Shown piece by piece: positions 9,920 to 21,153 of a stretch of 51,185 nt of DNA. Source of the stretch: Spirogloea muscicola. Lineage: Eukaryota; Streptophyta; Zygnematophyceae; Spirogloeales; Spirogloeaceae. The stretch is taken from contig WELB01000398.1 of the NCBI GenBank assembly GCA_009602725.1, positions 1-51,185 of the forward strand, in the 5' to 3' direction. Made by a program: the position numbers and the translations under genes. The notes under the pieces are model-generated. The model was not told the origin of the DNA. It did no database searches and saw only the letters and a list, made by a program, of their open reading frames with translations. Position 1 is the first letter of the stretch. Each line of letters starts with the position of its first letter.

Positions 9920-12611
9920 ATGTCCCTCAAGCTCCCCGCTTGTCCGCCTCCACCCGCCGCNCGTGCCTCTTGCCCCATCCCCGGAGCTGATCCTCGATGC
10001 GTCCACTGCAGGGCGTGGCTGGCAGCCGCACTGCTGCTGCTCTGCGGCTTCGCGTCGCAACAGGCGCGGCGCCAGGTGAGTCAGCAGCCAGTCAGCCAGC
10101 CGGCAGGCCCTCCTGCCATCACGACTCTGCACCTCCAGCTCACCGCGGGACCATGCCTACCTTGCCAGCCGCTGAGCCCTCAGCCGCTCGCTGCTGGCGT
10201 TGTGCCGCAGGACGCCAGCAGCCACAGTGTGCTGGTGCAGAGGCACTGGGTGAGGATAGGGAGGCACGCTGGTAGCCACGTGGAGGTAGATGACGGCAGC
10301 AAGCCGTTTGTGCAGCAGGAGCGGGCAGACGATGCCCAGGCCGCGAGCGAGCATGCCGCGCACACTCGCGCCAAGAGCTGGTGGAGCAGGCGTGAAGCCT
10401 CCCAGCCGGAAGCGCCCTGGCAAGCAAGTGCTGCTGGAGGAGGATGGTGGCCCTGGCGGAGCATCGCGAGCTGGAAGGGGGGAGGAGAGCAGGTGCCTGC
10501 GGCAGCGCAAGCGCCGCCCATAGTCGAGAAGGTCAAGATTCGGGCCCGCCGGAAGAGAGTTCTGCCTGACTTCATCAAGGCTGCCAACTCGTGGAAGTTT
10601 GCGGGCTCCCTGGTGGGCGGCCAACCAGACCAGGAGGATGAGGGCGAGGAGTATGGGGAGGACGAGGCTTCTGCTGCATCCAAGAAGGAGGAGCCCGCCT
10701 TTGTTGCCGTCGACCCGGCCAGCAAGGTGGCCATCTGCCTAGCAGGCGGAGCTCGGGACTTGGAGCTCAGCGGCACCAGTCTCATGGAGCACCTGATTCC
10801 CGCTTATGCTGGAGCTCATGTCTTCATTCACACCCCCCTCGATCAGAACACACACAAGGTGAGGCAAATTGCTCCCATCGTCCACACTGCTGATCCGACA
10901 ACATGGTCTGCAATGTCTTACCTCCTCCCTGCCCATTCAGATACCAACTCGACATGTCAGGGACTTGCTTACCTGCACCACGGGCTGGGCGTAAGGCAAT
11001 TAGACAATGTGAGGCTATAAAAGGCCTGTTCAAGACCGTGCAGCTCTGCCATGTGCAGGAGCTCTGTTGCACACATGGTTCATATCATTAAGCATGTGCT
11101 TTCTTACTAACTCTTGCCGTACTTTACATGCATGGCTGGCCAGATATCAATGCTCAGAGGGGCCAACATAGCCGGTGTGCGAATATTTCTGCCAAGAGGA
11201 AACCTGAACAATACAGTGAGCAAGGTGCTTGCCCATCATAAACCCAGTGCGCCAATTCTATCAAAGCCATCTGCACATGTCGCTGCTCTCAAGCTGTTGC
11301 ATGGAAGGCTCTAATCCTATGTATGCTCTCCTCTTCTGGATGAGAGCTCCATGCTCTCATGCATGTGGTCTACTCAGCAGTGGTGTCATCTTCTCTTCTG
11401 TAGTTTCTACCAATCAGAGCGTCCAAGAGGTAAAAATTGTGCAGCCAAAAATCATGTAAGTCTTTCTTAGCCAGAAGTACTGTGGACCTTCTGTATGAAA
11501 CAGGGGGTGCTGGAGGAGCTCATTGCGCCAGGTTCACCATCTGGGACGACCGGTAATCCACAGATCTGCCTTTCTGCATTGGCATGTACATCCTCGTACA
11601 TCACCTCGCCAGTATGCTAACACTGAGCGACTTACAGTTCTGGGCGTGTTGGTCTGTCCCTCTTCCGGCTGTTACTCAGGCTTACTGATGTACTACCTTC
11701 TCGTGGAGGGCTGCTCGCTTCTCATCGACGACTATGAGGAGAAGCATGGAGTCCAATTTGATTATGTGGTATGGACTCGCCTTGACACGTTCTGGGAAGG
11801 ACGACCACCTCCTCTGCAAGACCTGGACAGGTGCCTAGACTGAATTCTGCAAACTCATCTCTTTTGAAATCTCTCTCGGCTGATATGCAGCTGGCGGAAG
11901 AGCATCATCTGTATTACTTTGACAATCTGAGTGCTGAGGGGGTCATTCAATGGAAACGGTGATGCTCCGTTTGCTCTGGCACCTGACACAAAGGTGATGA
12001 CAGTGAAGTGGCGTGGCTTTGCCCTGCGACAGTCGCTATTACTACTTGCCCAGTGGCAAAAGTGGCACCGATTTTGGAGGTGTCAACGATCGCCTGGGCA
12101 TTGGGCCGCGCAAGTACAGTCAGTTGGCCATGCGGCGTCACAGTGTTCTCCACGAAGTGCACATCCGCGGACGTCGAGGGTATGCTCCTGCACTGAGTAT
12201 GCCTCCCTTCATGTCACTTACCGTGGAAGAGATTCTGCAGATTCCTGGAGCCATGGGAGACCAGATGTGTACAACGTCCAGTCTGCTACTGAGCTTGTTC
12301 ACTCTGGCTGCAGGCTTGGGTCGGAAGGCATTTTCCAGGCACAACTGGAGCTGTCTAATGTCCCCGTGAAGCGTGCAGACTTCCCATTCTGCATCCCAAG
12401 CCACAGAAAATTTGAGTACCCCCCTGAATCTGCAGCAGTTGCTCCGATGGGGACGGCAGACGCATCGAATGGTGTGTACTGCCGTCCTTGTGAGCCAGCT
12501 CCAGAACTCCCGGAGACCGTGAAAGTCAAGTGGGACCTGGAGAGCTTCTGCGATGCACGCGGCGATTGGATGGAGGAGTGGGAAGAGAATTTTGACGAGG
12601 TCATCAGCTGA
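9920..12611 (+). CDS. Plant-family uncharacterised type II membrane protein, probably Golgi
   Basis: Exon 1 (9920-10075) encodes a short tail and membrane anchor AWLAAALLLLCGFA. Exon 2 (10211-10858) carries a low-complexity stem, then KVAICLAGGARDLELSG and HVFIHTPLDQNTHK. Later exons give ANIAGVRIFLP (near 11160), VLEELIAPGSPSG (near 11510), LLMYYLLVEGCSLL plus FDYVVWTRLDTFW (11680-11830), GGVNDRLGIGPRKYS (near 12080) and SEGIFQAQLELSNVPVKRADFPFCIP to the stop, ending CDARGDWMEEWEENFDEV. This order matches an uncharacterised plant family (DUF7796, name from memory) with glycosyltransferase-like layout, where VEGC, TR.D..W and GG.NDR.G are the shared blocks. Start chosen as the first ATG that keeps the anchor near the N-terminus. 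A single N at 9961 falls in exon 1. Function unproven. Confidence 0.75.
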
Positions 12612-12721
12612 CATCCAATTTTAAACGGACTATCGTGCTTCTTAGCTGGCTAATCGTTCTCTTATCAGCTCCATCTTGTGGTTGTAATACCTGCTTCGCG
12701 TGCATGGCTCCTTGTCCTTGA

Positions 12722-13140
12722 CACAATTTTGTCAAACGGTCTGATAAAAATCCTTCGCTTCTTGAGCAGCTGGCTGGCCAGGTAGCAGCCAAGGCACGGC
12801 AGTACTTGAAAGCGCGAGGGGAGAAGCAATGTCTCAAGGATATGATGGCATTTATTGCCACAGTGGACCTTTGGCAGGGCTTCTCTGCAACTGGCATATG
12901 CCGGCGAGCAGGAAATGAAGATCAGGTTTACAGGTGAAGTAAAGAAATAACCTCGGAGAAGCACAAAGGTCGCTGACTTTGTAGATGAGCAGCTTCTTGG
13001 CTGCTTCTTGATCAAATCTGCTACATGCAACAACGCTTTCTCTTGGAACCTCCTACCCAAGCTAGAGGACTTTCTTGCAGGGCACTCTATCAGCTGACAC
13101 TATCTGCAGCATGGAGTTCTCTGGAAGACTTGCTTCTGGT
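12722..13140 (+). CDS. Unrecognised gene, two or three probable exons
   Basis: 12722-12931 is open and coding-like (LLEQLAGQVAAKARQYLKAR, then CLKDMMAFIATVDLWQGF) and ends at a TACAG/GTGAAG donor. A second open stretch after an acceptor near 12983 reads DEQLLGCFLIKSATCNNAF and LLPKLEDFLA. A third candidate follows an acceptor at about 13080. I recognise no family and found no convincing start codon. This could be a short gene between the Golgi-type protein and ClpR4, or a relic. Confidence 0.3.
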
Positions 13141-13184
13141 ATCGTGTTGGCTGCAATTAGCACATGTCCAGATATTATTAGATT

Positions 13185-13238
13185 CTGAGACCAGTGTCTC
13201 AGGGTGCTCCGACTTTGTTTGTCAAGTCAAACAAAGTC
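13185..13238. other. Two perfect hairpins in tandem
   Basis: 13185-13191 pairs perfectly with 13196-13202 (7 bp, loop CAGT). After eight bases, 13211-13221 pairs perfectly with 13228-13238 (11 bp, loop TCAAGT). No coding frame explains them. Confidence 0.7.
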
Positions 13239-13600
13239 AGAACATTGGGCGAACGGATTTGTTAATACAATCTGCACTCATGACGCTGAGCAAGAACACT
13301 GCTTCTGCCCTTGTTGAGCGAGACTAGACAGCACCAACACCCACTGCAACAGATGAGCTCCTTTGACTGTTGGCTGCAACAGTCGACACAACACTATAGA
13401 GGAACCTCGACTTCAAGGATTGGACTGACCAGTAGACCAGGATTATGGACATTCCAATGGCATGCAAGTTGCTCGTGTGGTGCTCCAACGTTGTTTGCCG
13501 AGTCATACGAGTCAGACCATTTATTAGAGGAGAGTCTTGATATGCTTTGTGCTCATTACGCTTTGCGAGGACACTGCTTCTGCCTTGTTGAGGGTGACTT
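13203..13600. repeat. Diverged direct duplication
   Basis: 13203-13324 and about 13480-13595 share GGTGCTCC..C.TTGTTTG.C.AGTCA near the start and ACACTGCTTCTGCC.TTGTTGAG at the end, with roughly equal spacing. The second copy does not keep the 11-bp hairpin. From 13600 to 14549 I see only weak coding-like stretches, for example 13916-14003, and no gene I can call. Confidence 0.5.
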
Positions 13601-14549
13601 GATAACGCTGACGCTTATTGGAGGAAGCGAGCTCAATCGACTGGTGGCTAAAACACTTCGCAAACAGGTTAAAGACCCTCAACTTAAGGATCTGACTTAG
13701 CAGGAAAAGGGCTACACACCAGTTTCCAGTGGAAAGGTGTGGAAAGGGGTGCAGCGCACTGATCTCCACACAGCTGAATATACTTTTTGGTGCACGTAAG
13801 TAGCTAACACTTGGATGGACTTGATGGAGGTGAGCAGCGCAATTTTTACCTCTGACCTGCTCATACTACAAGCCCTGATCACCTGTGACCTCCGAAACTA
13901 CTTTCACAAATTGCGGACTACGCATATGAGGCTGAAGGCATGGACTGGCCAACTAGGCTAATGCAATGTGCGAGGGACAAGCTACAGTTACTGGAGCATT
14001 GACACTGGTCATTGCTGCTGGTTAAGCAATTAGGGAAAGCAGGGGACGATGATCTGGTCAATGTCAAGCCCCACAAATGCGATGCGGCATCTGGTACCCA
14101 AGCAGACTTGAGAGGGATTCCGTATTGCTGGTTAGTGGAGAAAGTGTCATGATTCCCAATTAAATACTTCAACTTCTGTGGACTGTGCACGTGGTCTGAA
14201 GTCGTGAGCAGGCTGACTAAGCCAGTGCCATGCGTAAGACTGGAGCTCCGTATAGAAAGAATGGTACATTGACTTAACTGGTCAGGGCCAGAGATCTATT
14301 CTTGTCACTGCCTCCCCAAGGTCTTACACAACCTGCAGTGAGTCACGACATTGTTGCTGGAGAGCCTGTTCTATAGCATCAGAGCTTGTTGGCTCGCTTG
14401 CCTCGTCAATTGAGGCCAAAGGTAAGCGAGCCTATGACAGTCTTGTTTAGGTACCCTGAAAGCCCATCGATAGCCCCTGTAAAGGGAAAGAATTCCAAGA
14501 AGAGCAGCAATAACAAAGTGACAACAAGTGAAGCTTGTGGCCCTCACAC

Positions 14550-16250
14550 TCATATGAGCTCTCGCTTCCGCAAGCTGTCTACAACACTTCGCTGTTGGCC
14601 CTTCTCTGCGTCCAATACCTGCAAGGACAGAGGAATGCGATTTTGCTACAGAATGAGCAAAGATATGATCTTCATCACGGTGACGACTAGCAGGCAGCCT
14701 GAGCTTGCCAAGAGTATGAGAAAGTGGCCAACTGCCCCCACCTTATCTATGATTCCATAATCTATGGCCGCATCAGGGCTCATGTACTTTGGCCGTGCAA
14801 TATCTTCCTCTATCTTCTCGACCGAGTGGCCTGTATGCCTAGCATAGAGCTTGACCTGCCGCCAGAGATGCAGACAGGGTTCAGCTAGTCTACCACACTC
14901 ATTGCTGAGCCCATACAGGGCCAAGCCACTGGCATGTGCAAGCAGTCATGCACTGATATACATAGGAAGCATATAGGACATAAATGCATCAAACGCTATG
15001 TCCTGTGCCCTCACCAGCTCGTCTTTGACATTACGGACTTCCTGCCTCTGGATGTCAATGTCCGTAGCCTGGCCCCTGAATTGGGCTATTGGCTGCTTGG
15101 CCAACAACAACAGCGTGCTATGAGGATCGCAAAAGGGGTGCTGATACCAAACAGTGGTCCTATGCCCAGAACAATCATCATTGTTGCAGATTTGCCAAAT
15201 CATATTGTGCCAGAGTGCCTCCCTGTGAGAGGTAATTGAGAGCTTGTTCTGTTGATAGCCATCACCGCAGCAGCTTGTAGCTGGCACCAGCACCTGCTTG
15301 ATCATGATGGTGGAGGAGGGCAGCGCGGCCCGGTTGCCTTTGGAGCCGGTGGCGAGGAGCAGCGCAGCCTCTCCCCATGCATTCCCCACACAAAGGGTGA
15401 AAATTGGAGGCTTCACGTACCTGCGTGGCCACGCACACAGACTTGACCCTGACGGTGCAGCGGACACAGTATGCCGCCGACCGAGTCTCGCGCAAGTGGC
15501 ACAGAAGAGGTGGCTGACACGCATGCAGTCCTCAGGCAGGTGCAATCCAGGGTCCTGTGCCTTCCAGTCCTGGGCGGCTGAGGCATGTGCAGCTTGACGC
15601 AAGCGCTGACGTGGAAGCTTGTGAGACTGGAAAGGGGGGGGCGGGCATGCTCCTTGACTCAGGCTGTCCCACATCAGCTGCTTGGCAACAGCCTGCCCTG
15701 CAATCACAACTGCTTGCACAGGTTTGCGTGGTGGGGAGCTTGGCGAGCAAGTCACCTCATTGTGTCGTAGATTGCAAACGCCTCAGTCTCATACCCGAGC
15801 TTCTCTCCGTCCTGCCCAACAATGGCAGAGACAACTGCCAGATGCTGAGCAGCCAAGCTCCCAAGCTGAGGCCCAGCATGGCGTACCAAGAAGTAGCTGC
15901 CACTGGCCTTGCTCGCACGCAGCGGAGCAGGACGCCTACATGTTCGCCGCCAGAGAGAGTATATGCTAGTGAGCACACCACCTGAGCGCAGAAGTCAAGG
16001 GAGCAGTGCAGAGTCGACACCTTGGTGGTCCCAGTGGAGTTGATGTACATGTAGATGGGTTTGGTGGCATCATCGTATTGCAGGTACAGCAGCTGAGCCA
16101 TGATAAGCTCCGTGACGGACGGGACTGGTGGGGGGGTGGGAAGGCCCCCTCCAGGCCCAGCTCGGTGGAAGGGCGGGCCGTACATAGACCGTGGGTGGCG
16201 GAAAGGGAGATGCTCGTGTATTGGACACAATGAAGGCAAGCTCATCTCAT
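14550..16250 (-). CDS. CLPR4: Plastid Clp protease inactive subunit, ClpR4-like
   Basis: Exons with visible splice signals: 16124-16021 (PSVTELIMAQLLYLQYDD..KPIYMYINSTGTTK), 15811-15756 (GEKLGYETEAFAIYDTM), 15420-15294 (YVKPPIFTLCVGNAWGEAAL..LPSSTIMIKQ), 15092-15015 (PIAQFRGQATDIDIQRQEV), 14855-14742 (VKLYARHTGHSVEKIEEDI..RPKYMSPDAAIDYGIIDK) and 14618-14550 (ends SLRKRELI-stop). ClpP-fold proteins use a Ser-His-Asp triad. Here the Ser site is GNAWGEA, the His site is IMIKQ and the Asp site is RPKYM, so all three are lost, as in ClpR. It would act in the stromal ClpPR core ring, processing plastid proteins. The N-terminal part (transit peptide and the DLPS..RIVYLGM-type segment) is not clearly present. 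Coding-like sequence SMYGPPFHRAGPGGG at 16200-16135 may be part of it, and an A30 run plus N at 16352-16382 may hide the rest. Confidence 0.9.
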
Positions 16251-16506
16251 GACGTACATCACCCCACTGCAGATTGACCCGCTCAATCAGCAACCACGAC
16301 GAGGCGGAAAGGGGGGAGCACGGGCTGCGCAAAGCGTGCCCGGGAGGGGGGAAAAAAAAAAAAAAAAAAAAAAAAAAAAAANGCGCCCGCCCCCCGCTCA
16401 CGGCCCTGGCCTCGGGCCCCCCCGCCTCTGCTCCCCTCGCCTGCCCGTCCCCCCCGCCTCCTTCCTGCCCCGCCTTGTGGCGCCCTTCCCCGCCGGGGCC
16501 CTCGCC
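16125..16506. promoter_or_regulatory. Shared upstream region of ClpR4-like and cytochrome b5 genes
   Basis: The two genes are head to head, with under 400 bases between recognised coding parts. A bidirectional promoter is the simple reading. The region includes an A30 run and a single N (16352-16382), so its true length is unknown. Confidence 0.4.
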
Positions 16507-17503
16507 ATGGGCGAGGAGGCGCCTCCCGCGGCCCCGGCGTCGGCGGCGCCTGCGCCGCCTGTATTCACCATGGACCAGGTCAACGAGCACGCGTCCGAGC
16601 GCGACTGCTGGCTCGTCATCGCCGGCAAGGCGCGCACGCCACCTCCCCACCACGCCCCCTCCCCGATCCACCACCTCCCTTGACTCCTGCAACCCCACGA
16701 GCCCGGCCTACGCATCTACCAGCCCACTCCGTCGTGGCCGTGCCGCGAGCTTCGGGCCCTCTGTGACCCAGCACCGACTCCTCCTGCTTGGCCATCATCC
16801 GCTGCAAGCTTCAGAGCTCCTCCCAACTCGCCCCTCATCACTCAGGCGCCCATGTTGCAGGTGTATGACGTCACTAAGTTCCTGGACGAGCACCCGGGTG
16901 GAGACGAGGTCATGCTGTCCTCCACAGGTGCACCTCCTTTTTCCACAAGCCGTATTGGCGCCCCCTCCGGTGCCGCGCACACGCTGTCTGGGGGAATCAT
17001 GCCCTAGCTTGTCAGTGGTTGCCAGAGGCACGCCAGCACAGCATAGTTCGAAGGAGCGCACCTGAGTAAGAGCTCGAATGAAAGGATATAAGTAGCACAC
17101 CTCATCGTCCACCTCTTCGCTTGGGCCAGTGGCAGCTTGAACCCTAGGGTTTAGAGTCCACTCAGAGCAAGTGGTGTCCATTAAGGCACTGCCCACCCTG
17201 CACTTACCTCGTAAATTGTAAGCTGCAGGCAAGGATGCAACTGATGATTTTGAAGACGTCGGCCACAGCACAAGCGCCAGGAAACAACTGAATCAGTACT
17301 ATATTGGCGAGCTGGACCCTTCCAGCCTGCCCGAACGGACCATTACAAAGAGCAGCATGGCCACCATTCTCTCGCAGGCACCTGGCAGTCCCAGTTTCAT
17401 CACCAAGATTTTGCAGTTCTTAGTCCCCTTGGCTATCTTGGCTCTTGCTATCGCTGTTCGTGTCCTGACTAAGAAAGAGCCAATCGACGCTGTCCCTGCT
17501 TAA
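16507..17503 (+). CDS. Cytochrome b5, C-terminal tail-anchored
   Basis: Three exons: 16507-16629, 16861-16927 and 17229-17503. Exon 1 begins [10 protein letters not shown] and gives [19 protein letters not shown]. Exon 2 gives [19 protein letters not shown] with the first haem-ligand histidine in HPGG. Exon 3 gives [11 protein letters not shown] with the second histidine, [13 protein letters not shown], and a C-terminal membrane anchor [17 protein letters not shown] before a short luminal tail. Length is about 155 residues, normal for ER cytochrome b5, which donates electrons to desaturases and other lipid-modifying enzymes on the cytosolic ER face. Intron 1 appears to use a GC donor (AAG/GCGCGC). 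Confidence 0.93.
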
Positions 17504-17539
17504 GTCTATCATTACGTGACTAGCCAAATGGATCACAGC

Positions 17540-18560
17540 CTGTGCAAAAGCCTGCCCTGTGGAATGGGATCGTGTACTCACCAAGAATGTTCCGAACAAT
17601 GTATCAAGTGCATGCGTTCTCTGTTGTCAAGGCACGTCTTGCTTGCACTTGCCGCTCATTGCTTTCAGTGCAGGCTTCAGGAGTCTTGTGCCTGGTACAT
17701 ATGCAATTGAGCAAACGTGGGCCCTATCTAGTGATTTCAAAGGCAAGCTACTGATAGGCCAGCTTTTGCGGAGATTGTATTGCAGCAATGCCTATCCATC
17801 CCCATAATACTATGGTACTGTCTTCTTTCGAGACTGCCTGCATTACACGCTCTGTTGCACTTCTGTAGGATGGACCATTTCACGAGAATGGAGGATACCT
17901 AATTGACAAGAAGTTGCCCAATGTGCGTTCTCTTCGATGTCAGTGGGGAATTGAACGGTTGCTAAGCTCAGCGCACTGCTTAGTGAGTGTTGCTCATGGA
18001 AGTATCGACGCGCTAGATGGTTAAGGTGCCGAGAACATAGGTCGCATAGGTGTTAGCGTGATGAAGACCAAACCTCTGCTCAGAACACACTGGTACACAT
18101 CGTAATTGCAACCTCGAGCTGCCCAATATGAAGTGACGATGGCAGATGGCACTTCCTACGCATATAAACGGTAGCGCTGTAGTCACAGGCAGAAGCAGAG
18201 CGCAATGCAAGTGTGCACACTGTGCGCTAACCAGAAGGCCCGACGCCGGCAGAGGTACCTCTGCTCGGGCTTTGAAATCCTGATCATTATAAGCGGCTTG
18301 CAATCGCCAACCCCAAGGAATGTTTCTGCCCGTCTTTCTACCAGATCGAGCTTTTGAGCGACGAATGAAGGTTGTAGACGCAGTAAGCTATACGAGACTG
18401 GCAGACACCAGAAAACGATAGGTGGCGAAACCGTGGCAGCAAGTCCTCGGGACAAACACTCCCGCATCGCAACGTTCACGTCGATCTGCAGCGCGACACA
18501 TGTGGCTCTCACTGAGGTCTCAAACAGTCTGTTTTCGGAGCTGCGCAACCTGCAGAGACG
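17540..18560 (+). CDS. Unrecognised multi-exon gene
   Basis: Several short open stretches bounded by plausible splice sites read like protein: RSLVPGTYAIEQTWALSSDF (near 17685-17745), DGPFHENGGYLIDKKLPN (17871-17924), MQVCTLCANQKARRRQ (18205-18252), DRAFERRMKVVDAVSYTRLA (18345-18404) and HSRIATFTSICSATHVALTE (near 18462-18521). The first part may instead be the cytochrome b5 3' region. I recognise no family, and the order and number of exons are guesses. 18560-19299 shows no convincing coding. Confidence 0.3.
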
Positions 18561-19299
18561 TGTACCCTGAACGGAGATTGGGAAGCAGCACTCTTGGGTT
18601 TGTCAAGCGCCAGCCTGCATCAATCTACGCTCGTAAGAGGACCGGCTGTGACGACCTTGGTTGCTGTTGCACTCCAGACCAACTTACCTTGCCCACCAAA
18701 AAGTGCATATGTTGCCCAGCAGCTGCAACACAGACTAGCTGTCGAGTGGATAAGGAAGACAAGAACAGCCCTTCATGGACAGGGTAAGGACCACGAGCAC
18801 TGGTTCAAAAAGAGGCGGGAAGGACGAGCGCGACGAGGTGTGAAGGATACCCAGATTACGCAGTTGATCCAGGCAGCGTGCTTCCTGCCTGTGACATGCT
18901 ACTGTGCCAATGTCTCCACCACTAGCCTAGGACGACTCAAAGGGAAGGTGCAATTAAAGCCTGACCAACGGCGAGCCCAAACTCAGGCTTAGCCAGCCCT
19001 ACCCCAGGCCATTGAGCAATGTGTGCGCAGAAAAAGCACACAGCTACACGACTTGTGGAATATGTCAGCCCTTGCATGAAACAGGTCACTGAATTGCGCA
19101 GCTCTGTGTCCTTTTGAATGATTATATAGACTCCCAGCTAGCAATCAAACATGTGACGACCAATTTTGCATCAAGTGACTCAAATGACACAGTGCTACGT
19201 GACTGACTACTCTGCGGACACACTTGCATGGCATGCAGGCTGGAGGGGGGTGGATGCGGGAGGTCCTCACCTAGCGCAGAAGTTGCGGGGTCGATGCTC

Positions 19300-20975
19300 C
19301 TAACGACCGAGTGGTGAGCGCTGTCGCTCGAAGTCTCCAATCTGACGGTCATAGGGCCCAGGTCTGAAGCCGCCGGCCCCCAACTCTCTGGGTGGAGGTC
19401 CGCGTGGGCCTGGCTTGCGAGCAAAAGTCAGTCGAAGAACAGGGGAGCGGGGGTCTTCCTCGTCAAATCTGTAACCTGCAGGAACATAGCCACTCCCACC
19501 CATGCCAGTCAGCTTCATCACTGCAACCAGCCGATGCTGCAGGCTCACAATTGAGCACCTTCAGCCCATACCGATTGAGCCATATGGTGGCGGCCAAAAC
19601 CGGCACTCTTCTGGAATTTACCCTGCAGCGCCTCTAAGGCTGTGGAGGCGCAGGCTGCATCTTCAAACTCAACGAAGCACAGAGCAATCTTGTCACCAAC
19701 ACCACCCTGCAATTACGTGATGACACACGGCGCACATGGATCAGCATCAGGCACCGCAAATTCGCGTCAGAGCATGTTCAACACCGCTTCACCATCGACT
19801 TCAGTCATGGATGTTGGCATGCAGTGAGAAATGTCCGGCACGCTCATGACTATGGTCTATACATCAACACAGATGCAGTGATTGTTCTCCTCTACTTGTA
19901 GCTGTACAACACATCCAACCGGTATGCCTCCTCGAGTGGTGTCATGTTACTCACCCTTCTGGCATCCTTGAGCACAAGCCGTACCTCCTTGTAGCCAATG
20001 AAGGGTCGGAAGATGTCTGGCCGTAGCAACTGGGGTCAAGGATGAGATGTCACCTCAATGCACCAAGATCAGGGGGAGCAGGCAATGGCACGGTCTTGCC
20101 TAGGCAGTCCGTGAGCTACCCTCAAGTATATGGCCATTCTCTTCCCTTGGAGATCGTTGTGGTCTTGGATGCAACGCAATGTAGCAGAATTGGGGGATAC
20201 GAGCTGCCTCTCTTCGAGAGCAGTCTGGAGGCAGTCCATCTATGAAGAGCGTGGGCGCTGCATCGTGCGGCAGGGAAACTGCTGGACGCTCGGGCTCGTA
20301 AGCAGCGGCAGGTCGGCCGTTCCCCAGGTGGCCTTGGACGGCAAAGGCAAGAGCAGGGTCCAGTCCCCCTCTGGCAGCGGCCATCAGAGGCTCCTCGTAC
20401 TGTGCAAAGGATGGCGCCACGCCGGCGTTGTACTGAGGCCGCTGACCCATGCCGGGCACGCCCATGTCATACGGCGGCTGCACGACGGAGGCATGACGGA
20501 TCAGCATGGCTGCCAAAGAGACATGCCACGTAAGGCTGCAGAGGATCTGATAGGCGAGCTCGAGGCTGTGCCTTCCACGTCCTGGCATAGCTCTTGGACA
20601 CGAATTGTACGAAGGGCAAGGCAGGCGTAGCAAGACCCCTCCTAGCAGGGGCTGCTAGGTGGCGTCGGCGCCGGCGGGGCGCCAGGGCCGCAGTGCCGGA
20701 TGATCACCAGCTCCCGCGCGTAGCTCGATGAAAGCCCGCCCCGCTCGTCGTAGATGGCAGCCGGCACGTAGGACGGCCCGCCATGATCAGAGGCTCCGGG
20801 GGGTCCGTATCCATGCTCCCGCATCGGCGGCAGGTCGTCTGAACGGCCGCGCCCACAGGCGTGCGGTGTCACTCACGAGCAGCCCGGGGCGGCGGCAGGA
20901 CACCCGACGGTGCGGCCAGGGGAGGCAGTGCTCACCATAGTCCCGGCGGGGCCGCTTGGCCTGCACCTCGTACAT
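19300..20975 (-). CDS. Plant-type RRM RNA-binding protein
   Basis: Six exons with matching phases: 20975-20936, 20838-20708, 20477-20201, 20016-19955, 19706-19622 and 19475-19300. The N-terminus is Gly/Pro/Tyr-rich (YDDLPPMREHGYGPPG). The RRM spans three exons. RNP2 is TLFIDGLPPDCSRREAA, followed by HIFRPFIGYKEVRLVLKDAR. The RNP1 position is ALCFVEFEDAACASTAL, leading into LQGYRFDEEDPRSPVLRLTF. The C-terminus is Arg/Gly/Pro-rich. This spacing and the DC.RREAAHIFRPF.GYKEVRLV signature match a nuclear plant RRM family related to speckle-type or U1/U2 auxiliary RNA-binding proteins. The role is presumably mRNA processing. Start taken at 20975 because it is the only in-frame ATG in the first exon; an upstream non-coding exon or earlier start is possible. 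Confidence 0.85.
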
Positions 20976-21117
20976 GGCGTCGGGGGGGGCGGCGAAGCGG
21001 CCTGGCGGACCGCCAGCAGCGAAGCGCGGGTCGGGCGGCAGGGCGGCGGCGGCGGCGGCGGCGGCGCGGGGGCCAAGCGCGGGCGCTGGAACGGTCGGGT
21101 TGATGGGGATCAAAGGC

Positions 21118-21153
21118 AAAGTGAGGGGATAGGCCAAATGGCCAAGTACGATN
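21118..21153 (-). repeat. LINE tail B fragment ending at an assembly join
   Basis: AGGCCAAATGGCCAAGTAC (antisense tail B) is followed within four bases by a single N at 21153. It marks a repeat-mediated contig join just upstream of the RRM gene. Confidence 0.6.

Noticed and set aside
15757-16698. A 313-codon minus-strand protein spanning the ClpR4 and cytochrome b5 region
   Set aside because: Its first third is the reverse complement of cytochrome b5 exon 1 and it crosses the A30/N join.
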